Of a DNA stretch of 64,000 nt, positions 50,260 to 59,651 are shown in pieces. The stretch spans positions 1,178,001 to 1,242,000 of the forward strand of contig NZ_ARVX01000001.1 of the NCBI RefSeq assembly GCF_000384375.1. The letters are read 5' to 3'. The position numbers were made by a program, and so were the translations under genes. Below the pieces are notes generated by a model. That model was not told where the DNA came from and did no database searches. It saw only the letters and a program-made list of their open reading frames with translations. Every line of letters begins with the position of its first letter. Position 1 is the stretch's first letter. The stretch is from Methylotenera versatilis 79 (GTDB lineage: Bacteria; Pseudomonadota; Gammaproteobacteria; Burkholderiales; Methylophilaceae).

Positions 50260-51804
50260 ATGAAATTGCAGTCATTTAAAACTAACGTACTAAAAGCGAC
50301 AACATTAGCGGTGATGTGTGTATTGGGCGCACAAACTGCGTACGCAGAAGATGCCGCTACTTGGTATCAAGATGGTCAAGCGGCTTTGGCGGCTTCAAAA
50401 CAAATCGTGCCAAATGCAAAACGCGCTAAAAACGTTATTTTGTTTGTGGGCGATGGTATGGGCGTTTCAACGGTAACTGCCGCTCGTATTTTTGAAGGTC
50501 AATTAAGAGGTGTTGATGGTGAGCGTAATTTGCTGTCATTTGAAAAATTACCCTATGTTGCTATGTCGAAAACCTATTCTACTAACCAACAAACTGCCGA
50601 TTCAGCCCCAACGATGACAGCAATGGTGACGGGTGTTAAAACCAATGATGGCGTGCTATCTGTTAATCAAAATGTATTTAACGGCGGCACTGATAATGCA
50701 GCAATTCAGGCCAATAAATTGACGACTATTTTAGAGTTGGCTGAACAAAATGGCCGTTCAACTGGCGTGGTTTCTACAGCGCGTATTACGCATGCAACGC
50801 CAGCAGCAACGTACGCACACACATCAACACGTGATTGGGAAACCAAAACGGCCACTACGCCAGCGGCTGGTGTGAATGATATTGCTGCACAAGCGATTGA
50901 TAATTTTGGCTTGGGTAAAGTAGGTGACGGCATAGAGGTGTTTTTAGGTGGCGGTCGTACTAAATTTCTACCAACCACTGTAGATGATCCAGAAGATGCA
51001 GGCAGAAAAGGTGAACGTACGGATGGCAGAAATTTAATTACCGAATACCAAACTAAATTTGGTGCAGATTATGTGTGGAATAAAGCGCAGTTCGATGCGA
51101 TTAATCCAGCAACGACTAATCGTTTGATTGGCTTGTTTGAGCGTTCACATATGGAATTTGAGCATGACCGCCCTACGGATACGGCTAAAGAACCGAGTTT
51201 GGCCGAGATGACTGATAAAGCGATTGATGTACTGAAAAAGAATCCAAACGGTTATTTCTTAATGGTAGAAGCGGGCCGTATCGACCACGGCCATCATGCC
51301 GGTAATGCATACCGCGCCTTGTCTGATACGGTTGCGTTGAGCGATGCGGTTAAAAAAGCGCTTGAAAAAGTGGATTTAAAAGATACCTTAATCATCGTGA
51401 CGGCTGACCATAGCCATACTATGACGATGGCGGGTTACCCAGCACGTGGTAATCCTGTATTGGGCAAAGTGATTAACCCAGGTGAAACAGCATTTGCGTT
51501 GGCTGAAGATGGCAAGCCTTACACCACTGTGAGTTATGCGAATGGTAAAGGCTACCATGTAGGTTCAGCGGGTGAGGGCGTTTACAACTTGCCAACGGTG
51601 GCAGGTCGTCCTGCAGATATGACGACAGTTGATACGACTGACCCTGATTTCCACCAAGAAGCATTGGTGCCAGCAAGCGCTGAAACGCATGCAGCAGAAG
51701 ATGTGCAGGTTTTTGCAGGCGGCCCTAAAGCGTATCTATTTCATGGTGTGCAAGAACAAAGCTATATTTTCCACGTGATGAAAGATGCATTCGGTTTTAA
51801 TTAA
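50260..51804 (+). CDS. Alkaline phosphatase (PhoA family)
   Basis: 514 residues with signal peptide (ends TAYA). The family motifs are all present: metal site VGDGMGVSTVTAARI, phosphoserine in TADSAPTMTAMVTG, GRIDHGHHAGNAYRA and TADHSHTMTM. It hydrolyses phosphomonoesters in the periplasm. It is longer than E. coli PhoA (471), mainly by C-terminal loops. The gene follows a PEP-CTERM gene by 60 bp; no PHO box was found in the gap. Confidence 0.94.
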   Translation: MKLQSFKTNVLKATTLAVMCVLGAQTAYAEDAATWYQDGQAALAASKQIVPNAKRAKNVILFVGDGMGVSTVTAARIFEGQLRGVDGERNLLSFEKLPYVAMSKTYSTNQQTADSAPTMTAMVTGVKTNDGVLSVNQNVFNGGTDNAAIQANKLTTILELAEQNGRSTGVVSTARITHATPAATYAHTSTRDWETKTATTPAAGVNDIAAQAIDNFGLGKVGDGIEVFLGGGRTKFLPTTVDDPEDAGRKGERTDGRNLITEYQTKFGADYVWNKAQFDAINPATTNRLIGLFERSHMEFEHDRPTDTAKEPSLAEMTDKAIDVLKKNPNGYFLMVEAGRIDHGHHAGNAYRALSDTVALSDAVKKALEKVDLKDTLIIVTADHSHTMTMAGYPARGNPVLGKVINPGETAFALAEDGKPYTTVSYANGKGYHVGSAGEGVYNLPTVAGRPADMTTVDTTDPDFHQEALVPASAETHAAEDVQVFAGGPKAYLFHGVQEQSYIFHVMKDAFGFN

Positions 51805-51890
51805 TGCGTTAAATTTGCTGAGGTTAAACTGAGGTTAAAGCAGTGACTAAAACGTTGGTCATAAAACTGACGTTTTAGCTTGTTAAAGTA

Positions 51891-51930
51891 ACAGGGCGAT
51901 ATTGCAATGCAATACCGCCCTGTTTTTTTT
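51891..51930 (+). terminator. Terminator after alkaline phosphatase
   Basis: ACAGGGCG...CGCCCTGT closing an inner ATTGCA/TGCAAT pairing, then eight T. Just upstream, CTAAAACGT/ACGTTTTAG (51847-51878) gives another hairpin. Confidence 0.85.
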
Positions 51931-51979
51931 CGTATTTTCTAAAGATTCTAGTCGTTAAGGTTTAAGTAAAGGAGCGAAT

Positions 51980-52741
51980 ATGCACTGGTCTATTAAGTTA
52001 TTCATCGTTTTGGTCGTGGTATTCAATATCGACGTGCCAAATAGTTATGCGGCGCAAAATGATTCGACTGCGCAAAACTCAACTAACATCAACTTAACCA
52101 ATTTAAACGCACAATTTGAAACGACAGAATGTGCGTTGCCCTGTAAAAAAACGAGCGTAGCAAATAAAAAAACCACATGGTGGATGTGGCGCACGCCTAC
52201 TCAAGTGGAGCTGAGGAAAGCGAATGCCAATAATAGCGAAATGTGGGAAATGGATGAAAATAAACAGTTAAGTTATCAGTTTTTACTGCATGACGAAAAG
52301 CGTGTGATTGAATATTCACATACTGATTTAACCATGTTAGGTATGCAAACTGATATGGCTAAATGGCAAGCGATTACTCAGTTAGTCACGCCGCAAGATT
52401 TGGCTAGTATGAAAAAAGTCAGTCTTAAAAAGCAGTATCAAGGCTTAGCGTTAACGCAATATAGCGGTAGTTTGAATGGTATCAAAACCGATATTACGTG
52501 GATTGACGCGCTGCAAATTCCCCTCAGCATGACTTATGTTTATCCTAAACAACAGTTAACAGTCAATCTCACCCAATTAAATGCCAAGCCTGAAAACGCG
52601 ACAACTGCCGAGCAATTGCAAACGTATCAGCAAGTAGATTATGCCGATATCGGTGATATGGAACATTCTGCCACCGCAAAAATCTGGTTATCTAAAGCGC
52701 ACGACGCGCCAGGCGTTCACACTTACGGCCATCAGCATTAA
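51980..52741 (+). CDS. Exported protein of unknown function
   Basis: 253 residues. Signal peptide ends near SYAA. The mature part has two close cysteines (TTECALPCKKTS), a WWMWRTPTQVEL segment near 67 and a His-rich end (AHDAPGVHTYGHQH). The middle looks beta-rich, with repeated L-x-L-x-Q patterns. AAAGGAG precedes the start. I do not recognise the family. It lies alone between the alkaline phosphatase terminator and a palindromic element. Confidence 0.75.
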   Translation: MHWSIKLFIVLVVVFNIDVPNSYAAQNDSTAQNSTNINLTNLNAQFETTECALPCKKTSVANKKTTWWMWRTPTQVELRKANANNSEMWEMDENKQLSYQFLLHDEKRVIEYSHTDLTMLGMQTDMAKWQAITQLVTPQDLASMKKVSLKKQYQGLALTQYSGSLNGIKTDITWIDALQIPLSMTYVYPKQQLTVNLTQLNAKPENATTAEQLQTYQQVDYADIGDMEHSATAKIWLSKAHDAPGVHTYGHQH

Positions 52742-52744
52742 TTG

Positions 52745-52768
52745 TATCTAGTCCGTTCGGACTAGATA
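52745..52768. repeat. Palindromic element TATCTAGTCCG-TT-CGGACTAGATA
   Basis: A perfect 11-bp inverted repeat with a 2-nt spacer. A 12-bp core (CCGTTCGGACTA) recurs in another inverted repeat at 55857-55880. The two lie on the two sides of the GT4 and sugar-transferase genes. It may work as a terminator, though no T-run follows, or as part of a dispersed repeat. Confidence 0.55.
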
Positions 52769-52884
52769 AGCCCCATTTATCGTCATCTTAATGCCACGCA
52801 TTTCAGTCATGCTAGCTCACATAATATCTGCGCTTAAATAATATAAGTCACAGAATAAAAGATTGATTTTTGTGAGGAGTTTGC

Positions 52885-54258
52885 GTGAAAATTTTGACTA
52901 AATTATATCGCGCTTTTTTATTAAAAGCAGGTGCATTAAAAAGCCTGATTAACGCTTTAACAAACACTTTCAACAGCTTCGACTTAACACTATTTTCGTA
53001 TCAAAAACTTAATCTATCGCAACATTCAGCCCATTCGGAATTCGACTCTGCAAAAGCGTTTATGATCAATTCTGATATACACCAGCGCTTTGAATATGGT
53101 GGAAATCGGGCGTACGACGCTTCAGTCAAACCGATAAAAATCATGATGGTGGGTTTAAGGGGTTTCCCTGATGTGCAAGGTGGCATTGAAACGCACGCTG
53201 AACATTTAGCACCAATGCTAGTGAGTTTAGGTTGTGATTTAGAAGTGCTTGCACGCAGCGCTTATCAAAAACCGCATGTAGGCAGGCACTGGAATGGCGT
53301 CAAGTTAACCACATTGTGGGCGCCAAAATCCAAAGCTTTTGAAGCGCTTATGCATACCTTTTTAGGTGTTTTGTATGCGGCAATTAAGCGTCCAGACATT
53401 CTACATATCCATGCAATTGGCCCGGCATTAATGACGCCATTAGCGCGTTTACTAGGTTTGCGTGTGGTTGTTACGCATCATGGGCAAGATTACAATCGCC
53501 AAAAATGGGGCGTGCTGGCACGTTTTACTTTATTGCTGGGCGAGTGGTTTGGCATGCGTTTTTCAAACCATAGAATCACTATCTCATCTGTCATTCACGA
53601 ATTAGTGACACAAAAACATACCGTTAATTCTGCGCTCATTCATAACGGCGTTGTGCTGCCAGATTTAAATGTTTCTAGTGCGCATTTGGCGCAATTTGGT
53701 CTAGAGCAGAATAAGTACATCTTGCTAGTGAGTCGCTTGGTGCCAGAAAAACGCCATATGGATTTGATTGATGCTTTTAATCAAGCCAATTTATCCGGCT
53801 ACAAGTTAGCATTAGTCGGTTCGTCCGATCATCCTGATGCTTATGTTCAAACCTTGATAAACGCGACTGTCGCTAATCCTAATATTGTACTGACTGGCTA
53901 TCAAAAAGGTGATGCTTTACGCAGTTTATACGCACATGCCGCGCTGTTTGTGTTGCCTTCATCACATGAAGGATTATCGATTTCATTACTGGAAGCGTTA
54001 AGTTATGGCTTGCCTGTGATTGCCAGCGACATTCCAGCGAATCTGGAAGTCGGCTTGAATGACGCGAGTTACTTCAAGATGGGTCAAGTAGATGAAATAG
54101 CGGATTTGTTAGTACACCATATTCAAAATGCATTGTCATCGGCAGAAAAGTTAGACAAAAGAATGCAATTAAGAGCTTGGGTGAACAGTCAATATAACTG
54201 GAAAAATATTGCAGAAAAAACCATCAAAGCTTATCAAAACTCGCTTAAAGCTTATTAA
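52885..54258 (+). CDS. GT4-family glycosyltransferase
   Basis: 457 residues, about 85 of which precede the fold (KIMMVGLRGFPDVQGGIETHAEHL near 88). Typical GT-B features follow: LVSRLVPEKRHMDLI near 288, and the EX7E motif HEGLSISLLEAL near 370. It transfers sugar from a nucleotide donor, probably in exopolysaccharide assembly since the next gene starts repeat-unit synthesis. GTG start with GAGGAG upstream. The unusual N-terminal lead has no obvious signal, and a shorter start inside is possible. Confidence 0.88.
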   Translation: MKILTKLYRAFLLKAGALKSLINALTNTFNSFDLTLFSYQKLNLSQHSAHSEFDSAKAFMINSDIHQRFEYGGNRAYDASVKPIKIMMVGLRGFPDVQGGIETHAEHLAPMLVSLGCDLEVLARSAYQKPHVGRHWNGVKLTTLWAPKSKAFEALMHTFLGVLYAAIKRPDILHIHAIGPALMTPLARLLGLRVVVTHHGQDYNRQKWGVLARFTLLLGEWFGMRFSNHRITISSVIHELVTQKHTVNSALIHNGVVLPDLNVSSAHLAQFGLEQNKYILLVSRLVPEKRHMDLIDAFNQANLSGYKLALVGSSDHPDAYVQTLINATVANPNIVLTGYQKGDALRSLYAHAALFVLPSSHEGLSISLLEALSYGLPVIASDIPANLEVGLNDASYFKMGQVDEIADLLVHHIQNALSSAEKLDKRMQLRAWVNSQYNWKNIAEKTIKAYQNSLKAY

Positions 54259-54410
54259 AAAGATCGTTTAAGACAAAACTGTATTTATTATAGTTGCCTG
54301 TAGTTTCGCTGGGCCACTAAGTGGGCAATCCACATTTTCTTGTACATATCAATGTCATATTAATCATGTAATTTAATAGGCTATTTGCCAATTAGTTATG
54401 CCTATTCCGA

Positions 54411-55799
54411 ATGAGATTTCAGCAAAGCCTTAGTTTTAATAAATCGTTAAGCCTGAATCAAATCATTAAGATATTGGTTGATCCAGTATTGATGATTGCC
54501 ATGCTCTTTTTCTTTGCATTAATGGACGAAGGTAGGCTTGGTTCGCATTATATCGTGCTGTCGATTATGGTATTCGCACTGAGTTTTCCTGGCACTTGGG
54601 GCAATGCACAAAGCTTATCCAAAGACGTAATGGCAACGTTAAGTCAGTGGTTTTTAGTGGTGGGCATATTACTTTTTTTTGGATATGCCACCGCTTATTT
54701 ACCTATGTTTTCGCAGCAAGTGGTTATTGCTTGGGTGCTTATTACGCCGGTAATTTTGATTATTATGCATTGGTTAATCAGCCGGTATTTTGTCAGTAAG
54801 CACTATTTAACGCACATCAAAAAAACAGCTGTGGTTGTTGGTCAAAATGAGTTGTGCCAGCAGTTGTGCAGCCGAATTAAGGATAGTAACCAGCTGGCAA
54901 TTGAAGTGAAAGGCTATTTTGATGACTTATCAGTCACTAGGTCATCTACGTTTGTACCAGATAATCAGCAAGTTGCTCATATAAGCGAGATTGCTAGTTT
55001 TGTGAAGCAACAGGCGATTGATATTATCTATATTACATTGCCACCTTCTATGCATATCCAAATAATGGCTTTGCTGGATGATTTAAAAGATACAACGGCA
55101 TCCATTTATTTTGTGCCGGATTTTTTTATGGCTGATCTAATTCAAGGCAGAATTGATGAAATTGATGGCATGCCTGTGGTTGCAGTGTGCGAAACACCTT
55201 TTACTGGTTTTAACGGCATCGTTAAAAGATTAAGCGATATTGTGATTGCCTCTATAATTTTATGCGTGATTTCGCCGTTAATCCTTATTGTTGCCATCGG
55301 TGTTAAATTCAGCTCACCTGGACCAATACTATTTAAACAAAGGCGTTACGGTTTAGATGGACAAGAGATTATTGTCTATAAATTCAGGTCAATGAAAGTG
55401 ACTGAAGATGGCGCAACCGTCACGCAAGCAACGCTTAACGATAAAAGAGTGACACCTTTTGGGCAGTTCATTCGTAAAACATCTTTAGATGAGCTGCCAC
55501 AGTTTTTTAATGTGTTACAGGGCAGAATGAGCATTGTCGGCCCACGTCCGCACGCTGTTACGCATAACGAGATATACCGCAAACTGATCAAAGGTTACAT
55601 GGTTCGTCATAAAGTAAAACCTGGTATTACTGGTTGGGCGCAAGTAAATGGATATAGAGGCGAAACTAAAACAATCGAATCCATGAAAAATCGGATTGAT
55701 TACGATCTGGAGTATCTGAAAAAATGGTCACTCTCGCTGGATATCCGCATTATTCTGAAAACAATCTTACTGGTTTTTAAAGATTCAAAAGCTTATTGA
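54411..55799 (+). CDS. Undecaprenyl-phosphate glucose phosphotransferase
   Basis: 462 residues: about four to five N-terminal helices, a Rossmann-like central domain (VVGQNELCQQLCSRI), another helix near 280 and the C-terminal sugar-transferase domain (FKQRRYGLDGQEIIVYKFRSM, SLDELPQFFNVLQGRMSIVGPRPHA, KPGITGWAQVNGYRG). WcaJ/EpsB-type enzymes put the first sugar phosphate on undecaprenyl phosphate to begin exopolysaccharide synthesis. No clear Shine-Dalgarno. The 152-bp gap upstream holds a CCAC/GTGG hairpin. Confidence 0.93.
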   Translation: MRFQQSLSFNKSLSLNQIIKILVDPVLMIAMLFFFALMDEGRLGSHYIVLSIMVFALSFPGTWGNAQSLSKDVMATLSQWFLVVGILLFFGYATAYLPMFSQQVVIAWVLITPVILIIMHWLISRYFVSKHYLTHIKKTAVVVGQNELCQQLCSRIKDSNQLAIEVKGYFDDLSVTRSSTFVPDNQQVAHISEIASFVKQQAIDIIYITLPPSMHIQIMALLDDLKDTTASIYFVPDFFMADLIQGRIDEIDGMPVVAVCETPFTGFNGIVKRLSDIVIASIILCVISPLILIVAIGVKFSSPGPILFKQRRYGLDGQEIIVYKFRSMKVTEDGATVTQATLNDKRVTPFGQFIRKTSLDELPQFFNVLQGRMSIVGPRPHAVTHNEIYRKLIKGYMVRHKVKPGITGWAQVNGYRGETKTIESMKNRIDYDLEYLKKWSLSLDIRIILKTILLVFKDSKAY

Positions 55800-55859
55800 A
55801 AACAGGGTGAATATTAATTGATTGACGTTATTGACAAGGTTAATCAATCAAGTAGCCCG

Positions 55860-55880
55860 TTCGGACTAATCTAGTCCGAA
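55860..55880. repeat. Palindromic element TTCGGACTA-ATC-TAGTCCGAA
   Basis: A 9-bp perfect inverted repeat with a 3-nt loop. It shares CCGTTCGGACTA with the palindrome at 52745-52768. It is preceded by TTGATTGA/TCAATCAA (55818-55851), another inverted repeat, in the gap after the sugar transferase gene. Confidence 0.55.
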
Positions 55881-55906
55881 AGAACTATTTATTTAATAAA
55901 AACTAC

Positions 55907-55922
55907 ATCATGACGTCATGAT
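55907..55922. promoter_or_regulatory. 16-bp perfect palindrome, likely operator
   Basis: ATCATGACGTCATGAT, a perfect dyad, lies 50 bp upstream of a PEP-CTERM gene. The core TGACGTCA is a typical dyad for dimeric regulators. No matching regulator is recognised. Confidence 0.5.
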
Positions 55923-55971
55923 CGAAGCACATAATAGGTTGCTTAAATTTAGTTATTTTAAGGAGTTTTAA

Positions 55972-56532
55972 ATGAAGAAATTAAACGGATTAATCATGGG
56001 TGCGTTACTGTTGACATCAACTTTAGTCAGCGCGGTTGAGTCTCCAAATCTTACACCAACATCAGATAGTTTGTATGTTGCAACAGCGGGCGAAGTTTTC
56101 GTCACTTTCTTATCTAAAGAAGCATCGTTTTCAAATGATCTTTTTTTAAACGGCTCTTCCAATTTAATATTGAATAATCAAACTGCTGCCGTTGGTAGCA
56201 CTTATTCTTTAGGCAGTTTTGAAGCTGGCGCAGAATTGATTTTCAAAATAGTTGTAAATGGCGGTAATGTTTTTTATAGCGGCTTAGCCAGTCGCAATTT
56301 TGATGGCGTTGAACACGCGACTTATCAAGTACAAGGCAACTCTATTATTGTGGGTTTTGAAGACCTTGCATTTCCTAGCGATAAAGATTACAACGATTTA
56401 GTGTTTTCGGTGAGTAATATTCGCGCAGGAGCACCGATAACGCCTGTGCCAGAACCTGAAATGGCGGGCATGTTAATGGCAGGTTTAGGTTTGTTAGGCT
56501 TTGCAATACGCCGTAAAAATAATTTAAAGTAA
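55972..56532 (+). CDS. DUF4114-type PEP-CTERM protein
   Basis: 186 residues. Signal peptide ends near VSA. The mature domain carries FAGAEL- and GFEDLAFPSDKDYNDLVFSV-like motifs of DUF4114 (acidic, possibly Ca-binding). The C-terminus is a textbook PEP-CTERM tag: TPVPEPEMAGMLMAG, hydrophobic helix, IRRKN. It should be sorted to the surface together with exopolysaccharide. AAGGAG precedes the ATG. Confidence 0.9.
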   Translation: MKKLNGLIMGALLLTSTLVSAVESPNLTPTSDSLYVATAGEVFVTFLSKEASFSNDLFLNGSSNLILNNQTAAVGSTYSLGSFEAGAELIFKIVVNGGNVFYSGLASRNFDGVEHATYQVQGNSIIVGFEDLAFPSDKDYNDLVFSVSNIRAGAPITPVPEPEMAGMLMAGLGLLGFAIRRKNNLK

Positions 56533-56566
56533 AACTGAATTCAATGACTTAGTTGAATGCAATAAG

Positions 56567-56592
56567 AAGCGGCTTAACGGCCGCTTTTTTAT
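56567..56592 (+). terminator. Terminator after DUF4114 PEP-CTERM gene
   Basis: AAGCGGC / GCCGCTT with a 6-nt loop and six T. It separates the PEP-CTERM gene from the nucleotidyltransferase gene. Confidence 0.88.
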
Positions 56593-56717
56593 TGAGGCTA
56601 GCAATTTAATGCAAATAATTTAAATGCCATTTCAATCGTCATTATTATTTAATAATTAAAATCTATACTAAAAAATTAAGCAAGTATTTTTGAACGGGCC
56701 ATTTTGAAAGACCATCA

Positions 56718-57857
56718 ATGAAAGCCATGATTTTAGCCGCGGGCAAGGGCACGCGCGTGCGACCATTAACCTACGAGTTACCTAAGCCCATGATTCCTAT
56801 TTTGGGCAAGCCTGTAATGGCATATTTAATCGAACATCTAGCCAAACATAACATCAAAGAAGTGATGGTGAATGTTAGCTATCTACACGAAAAAATCCAG
56901 CAATATTTTGGTGATGGTCATCGCTTCGGGCTGCGTATTGGTTACTCGTTCGAGGGCGATATTAGTAATGGGAAAATTATTCCCAGCCCAGTCGGCTCTG
57001 CTGGTGGCATGCGAAAAATTCAAGATTTTGGTGGTTTTTTTGATGAAACCACGATTGTGATTTGCGGCGATGCCATTATTGACCTAGATATTACGCAAGC
57101 GTTGGCAGAACATCGTCGCAAAGGCGCATTGGTGAGCCTGATTGCTAAACAGGTGACTATGGATAAAGTCTCTGGTTACGGCATCGTTGTCACAGATGAT
57201 GATGGAAAAATCACTTCATTTCAGGAAAAACCCAGCCAAGCGGAAGCGCGTTCTAATCTAGCCAGTACAGGCATTTATATTTTCGAGCCAGAAGCGTTGA
57301 ATCTAATTCCATCGGGCAGTGCATTTGATATTGGCTCAGATTTATTTCCATTATTAGTCCAAAAAAACTTGCCGTTTTATGCCATTAACTTACCGTTTAA
57401 TTGGATCGATATTGGTCTGGTCGCTGATTATTGGGAAGTGATGCAACAAGTGATGCGCGGCGAAGTGCCGTCGATGCATATGCCTGGCAAGCAAATAAAA
57501 CCGGGCGTTTGGGTTGGGTTAAACGTGCATATCGACTGGGATAATACCAATATAGTTGGGCCAGTTTACATTGGGTCTGGCACGCGTATTGATAAAGGTA
57601 CCGAGATTATCGGGCCTACATGGATCAGTGATGGCTGCCATATACAGCGCGGCGGTCGTGTCGTGCGGAGCGTATTGTTTGAATATACCCGTGTTGGTCA
57701 GGATTATAGTTTTGAAGAAATGATTGTGTGCGGCGAATATTGCGTGGATAAACATGGGCGCATGATGCATGTGGATGATGATAATTGCGATTTGATTTGG
57801 AGCGATGCGCGCGAAAAAGTCATTTATCCGATGAATTATGCACAAGCCAAGATTTAA
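56718..57857 (+). CDS. NDP-sugar pyrophosphorylase (GMP/GDP-mannose-like)
   Basis: 379 residues. N-terminal nucleotidyltransferase domain: AGKGTRVRPLTYELPKPMIPILGKP, then FQEKP near 176 and the NWIDIG segment near 230. The C-terminal part (from about 255) is a left-handed beta-helix with VWVGLNVHIDW and VGPVYIGSGTRI repeats. It makes an activated sugar from NTP and sugar-1-phosphate; whether the product is GDP-mannose or dTDP/UDP-glucose is open. It stands next to exopolysaccharide genes and just before the secretion genes. Confidence 0.88.
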   Translation: MKAMILAAGKGTRVRPLTYELPKPMIPILGKPVMAYLIEHLAKHNIKEVMVNVSYLHEKIQQYFGDGHRFGLRIGYSFEGDISNGKIIPSPVGSAGGMRKIQDFGGFFDETTIVICGDAIIDLDITQALAEHRRKGALVSLIAKQVTMDKVSGYGIVVTDDDGKITSFQEKPSQAEARSNLASTGIYIFEPEALNLIPSGSAFDIGSDLFPLLVQKNLPFYAINLPFNWIDIGLVADYWEVMQQVMRGEVPSMHMPGKQIKPGVWVGLNVHIDWDNTNIVGPVYIGSGTRIDKGTEIIGPTWISDGCHIQRGGRVVRSVLFEYTRVGQDYSFEEMIVCGEYCVDKHGRMMHVDDDNCDLIWSDAREKVIYPMNYAQAKI

Positions 57858-57977
57858 GCATTGATGACGTAAAACTAGAAAAGTGGTTTGTGACAAAACT
57901 GTCACAAAACTGCAATTTTACTGAAAACTAGATTGACTAAAATTGTCATCTAAAATTAATTCAGTGAAGTTGTAGAG

Positions 57978-58415
57978 ATGCAAAATTTCTTTAAAAAAAA
58001 TCAGCTTAAACATAAAAAACAAGGCTTTACCTTGCTTGAGTTGCTGGTGGTGATTGTGATCATCGGCTTACTTGCCAGTATTGCCGCGCCTAAATTATTT
58101 ATGCAGATTGGCAAATCGGAAACTAAAACTGCCGATGCGCAAATCGCTTCATTGGGACTAGCATTAGATCAATATCGTATTGATGTCGGCCAATACCCAA
58201 CGACTGAGCAAGGCTTGATTTCTTTAAATAAAAATCCAGGCAATGTGCCGAAATGGCATGGCTCCTACCTTAAAAAAACGATTCCTAATGACCCTTGGGG
58301 CAAGCCTTACCAATACAAATCGCCTGGCGATCATGGCGATTACGATCTGTTTACACTAGGTAAAGATGGTCAACTTGGCGGCACTGAAGAAGCCACAGAT
58401 GTGGTGAATTGGTAA
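57978..58415 (+). CDS. gspG: Type II secretion major pseudopilin GspG
   Basis: 145 residues. The prepilin site KKQGFTLLELLVVIVIIGLL has Gly at -1, Phe +1 and Glu +5. The C-terminal half has YPTTEQGLISL, LKKTIPNDPWGKPYQYK and HGDYDLFTLGKDGQ, typical of GspG including the calcium-binding part. It builds the pseudopilus. First gene of a seven-gene or longer run. Confidence 0.94.
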   Translation: MQNFFKKNQLKHKKQGFTLLELLVVIVIIGLLASIAAPKLFMQIGKSETKTADAQIASLGLALDQYRIDVGQYPTTEQGLISLNKNPGNVPKWHGSYLKKTIPNDPWGKPYQYKSPGDHGDYDLFTLGKDGQLGGTEEATDVVNW

Positions 58416-58469
58416 TGTGCGGACAAGTCTTTTCAACATTGCTGACATTTATTTAGGTATTTTCAAGTC

Positions 58470-59651
58470 ATGGAATATCAAGTAAAAGCATTGCGCGGCA
58501 GTGAGCTTATTTTGCTGAATATTGTTGCGATGCATGCCGACGATGCCTCTGCACAAGCAAAAGCAAAAGGTTTTCAGCCCATTTCTATTCACGCTAAAAG
58601 CCTTGCACTTAACGCTAAAACCAGCAAAAAATTCCCATTAGCTTTGTTTAGCCAAGAACTATTGGCCTTGTTAGAAGCCGGTTTAAATTTAGTGGAATCT
58701 ATTGAAACGCTGGCGGAAAAAGAACAGCGTACTAACGTAAAAAATGCGCTGGATGCATTATTACAAGCTTTATATCAAGGTCAAACCTTTTCAGCGGCGT
58801 TAGAGTTACAACCGGCTATCTTTCCCATTTTATATATTGCCACCGTGCGCGCCAGTGAAAAAACGGGCGATTTGGCCGAATCGCTAGGCCGCTATGTGAG
58901 CTATGAACATCAAATTGGATTAGTGAAGAAAAAGATCATCAGTGCGTCGATTTATCCGATTTTACTAATAAGTGTGGGCGGCTTAGTTATATTCTTTTTG
59001 ATGGGTTTTGTGGTGCCAAAATTCAGTCAAATCTATGAAGATACTGGCAGTAACTTACCCTTTTTATCGCAAATATTATTGAAATGGGGTGTGTTTTTAG
59101 ATAATCACGGCAAGACTTTTTTAATCGGTTTAGGCGCAAGTTTTTTTGCTGTTTTCTATGCGTTAAGTCAGGCCAATGTTAGAAAGTGGCTTATGCAACT
59201 GTTTTGGAAAATTCCTGCGATTGGTGAGCGTTTGCGTATTTTTCAACTCGCCCGATTTTATCGTACATTGGGTATGTTATTAAAAGGCGGCACGCCGATT
59301 GTTGCTGCATTAACTTCAGTTGCTGGCTTATTAGATGCCGCATTAAAAACAAAAATGCAACAGGCTATCTTGGCGATTCAACAAGGACAGCCAGTTTCAG
59401 TCGCATTGGAACAAGCAGACTTAACCACGCCTGTGGCTTTGCGCATGCTGCGCGTGGGCGAACGTGGTGGCAAAATCGGTGACATGATGGAACGTGTTGC
59501 TGCGTTTTACGATGAAGAGTTGGCACGTTGGATCGATTGGTTTACTAAGTTATTTGAGCCGTTATTAATGTTGTTTATCGGACTGGTGATTGGTGTAGTG
59601 GTGCTACTGCTGTATATGCCGATTTTTGAACTTGCAGGGAGTGTTCAATAA
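58470..59651 (+). CDS. gspF: Type II secretion platform protein GspF
   Basis: 393 residues. An N-terminal region (MEYQVKALRGSELILLNIVA) precedes the two T2SSF repeats: FSQELLALLEAGLNLVESIETLA and LARFYRTLGMLLKGGTPIVAALTSV. Three membrane helices (near 165, 215 and 365) fit. It is the inner-membrane platform driven by GspE. The stop overlaps the gspE start. Confidence 0.93.
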   Translation: MEYQVKALRGSELILLNIVAMHADDASAQAKAKGFQPISIHAKSLALNAKTSKKFPLALFSQELLALLEAGLNLVESIETLAEKEQRTNVKNALDALLQALYQGQTFSAALELQPAIFPILYIATVRASEKTGDLAESLGRYVSYEHQIGLVKKKIISASIYPILLISVGGLVIFFLMGFVVPKFSQIYEDTGSNLPFLSQILLKWGVFLDNHGKTFLIGLGASFFAVFYALSQANVRKWLMQLFWKIPAIGERLRIFQLARFYRTLGMLLKGGTPIVAALTSVAGLLDAALKTKMQQAILAIQQGQPVSVALEQADLTTPVALRMLRVGERGGKIGDMMERVAAFYDEELARWIDWFTKLFEPLLMLFIGLVIGVVVLLLYMPIFELAGSVQ

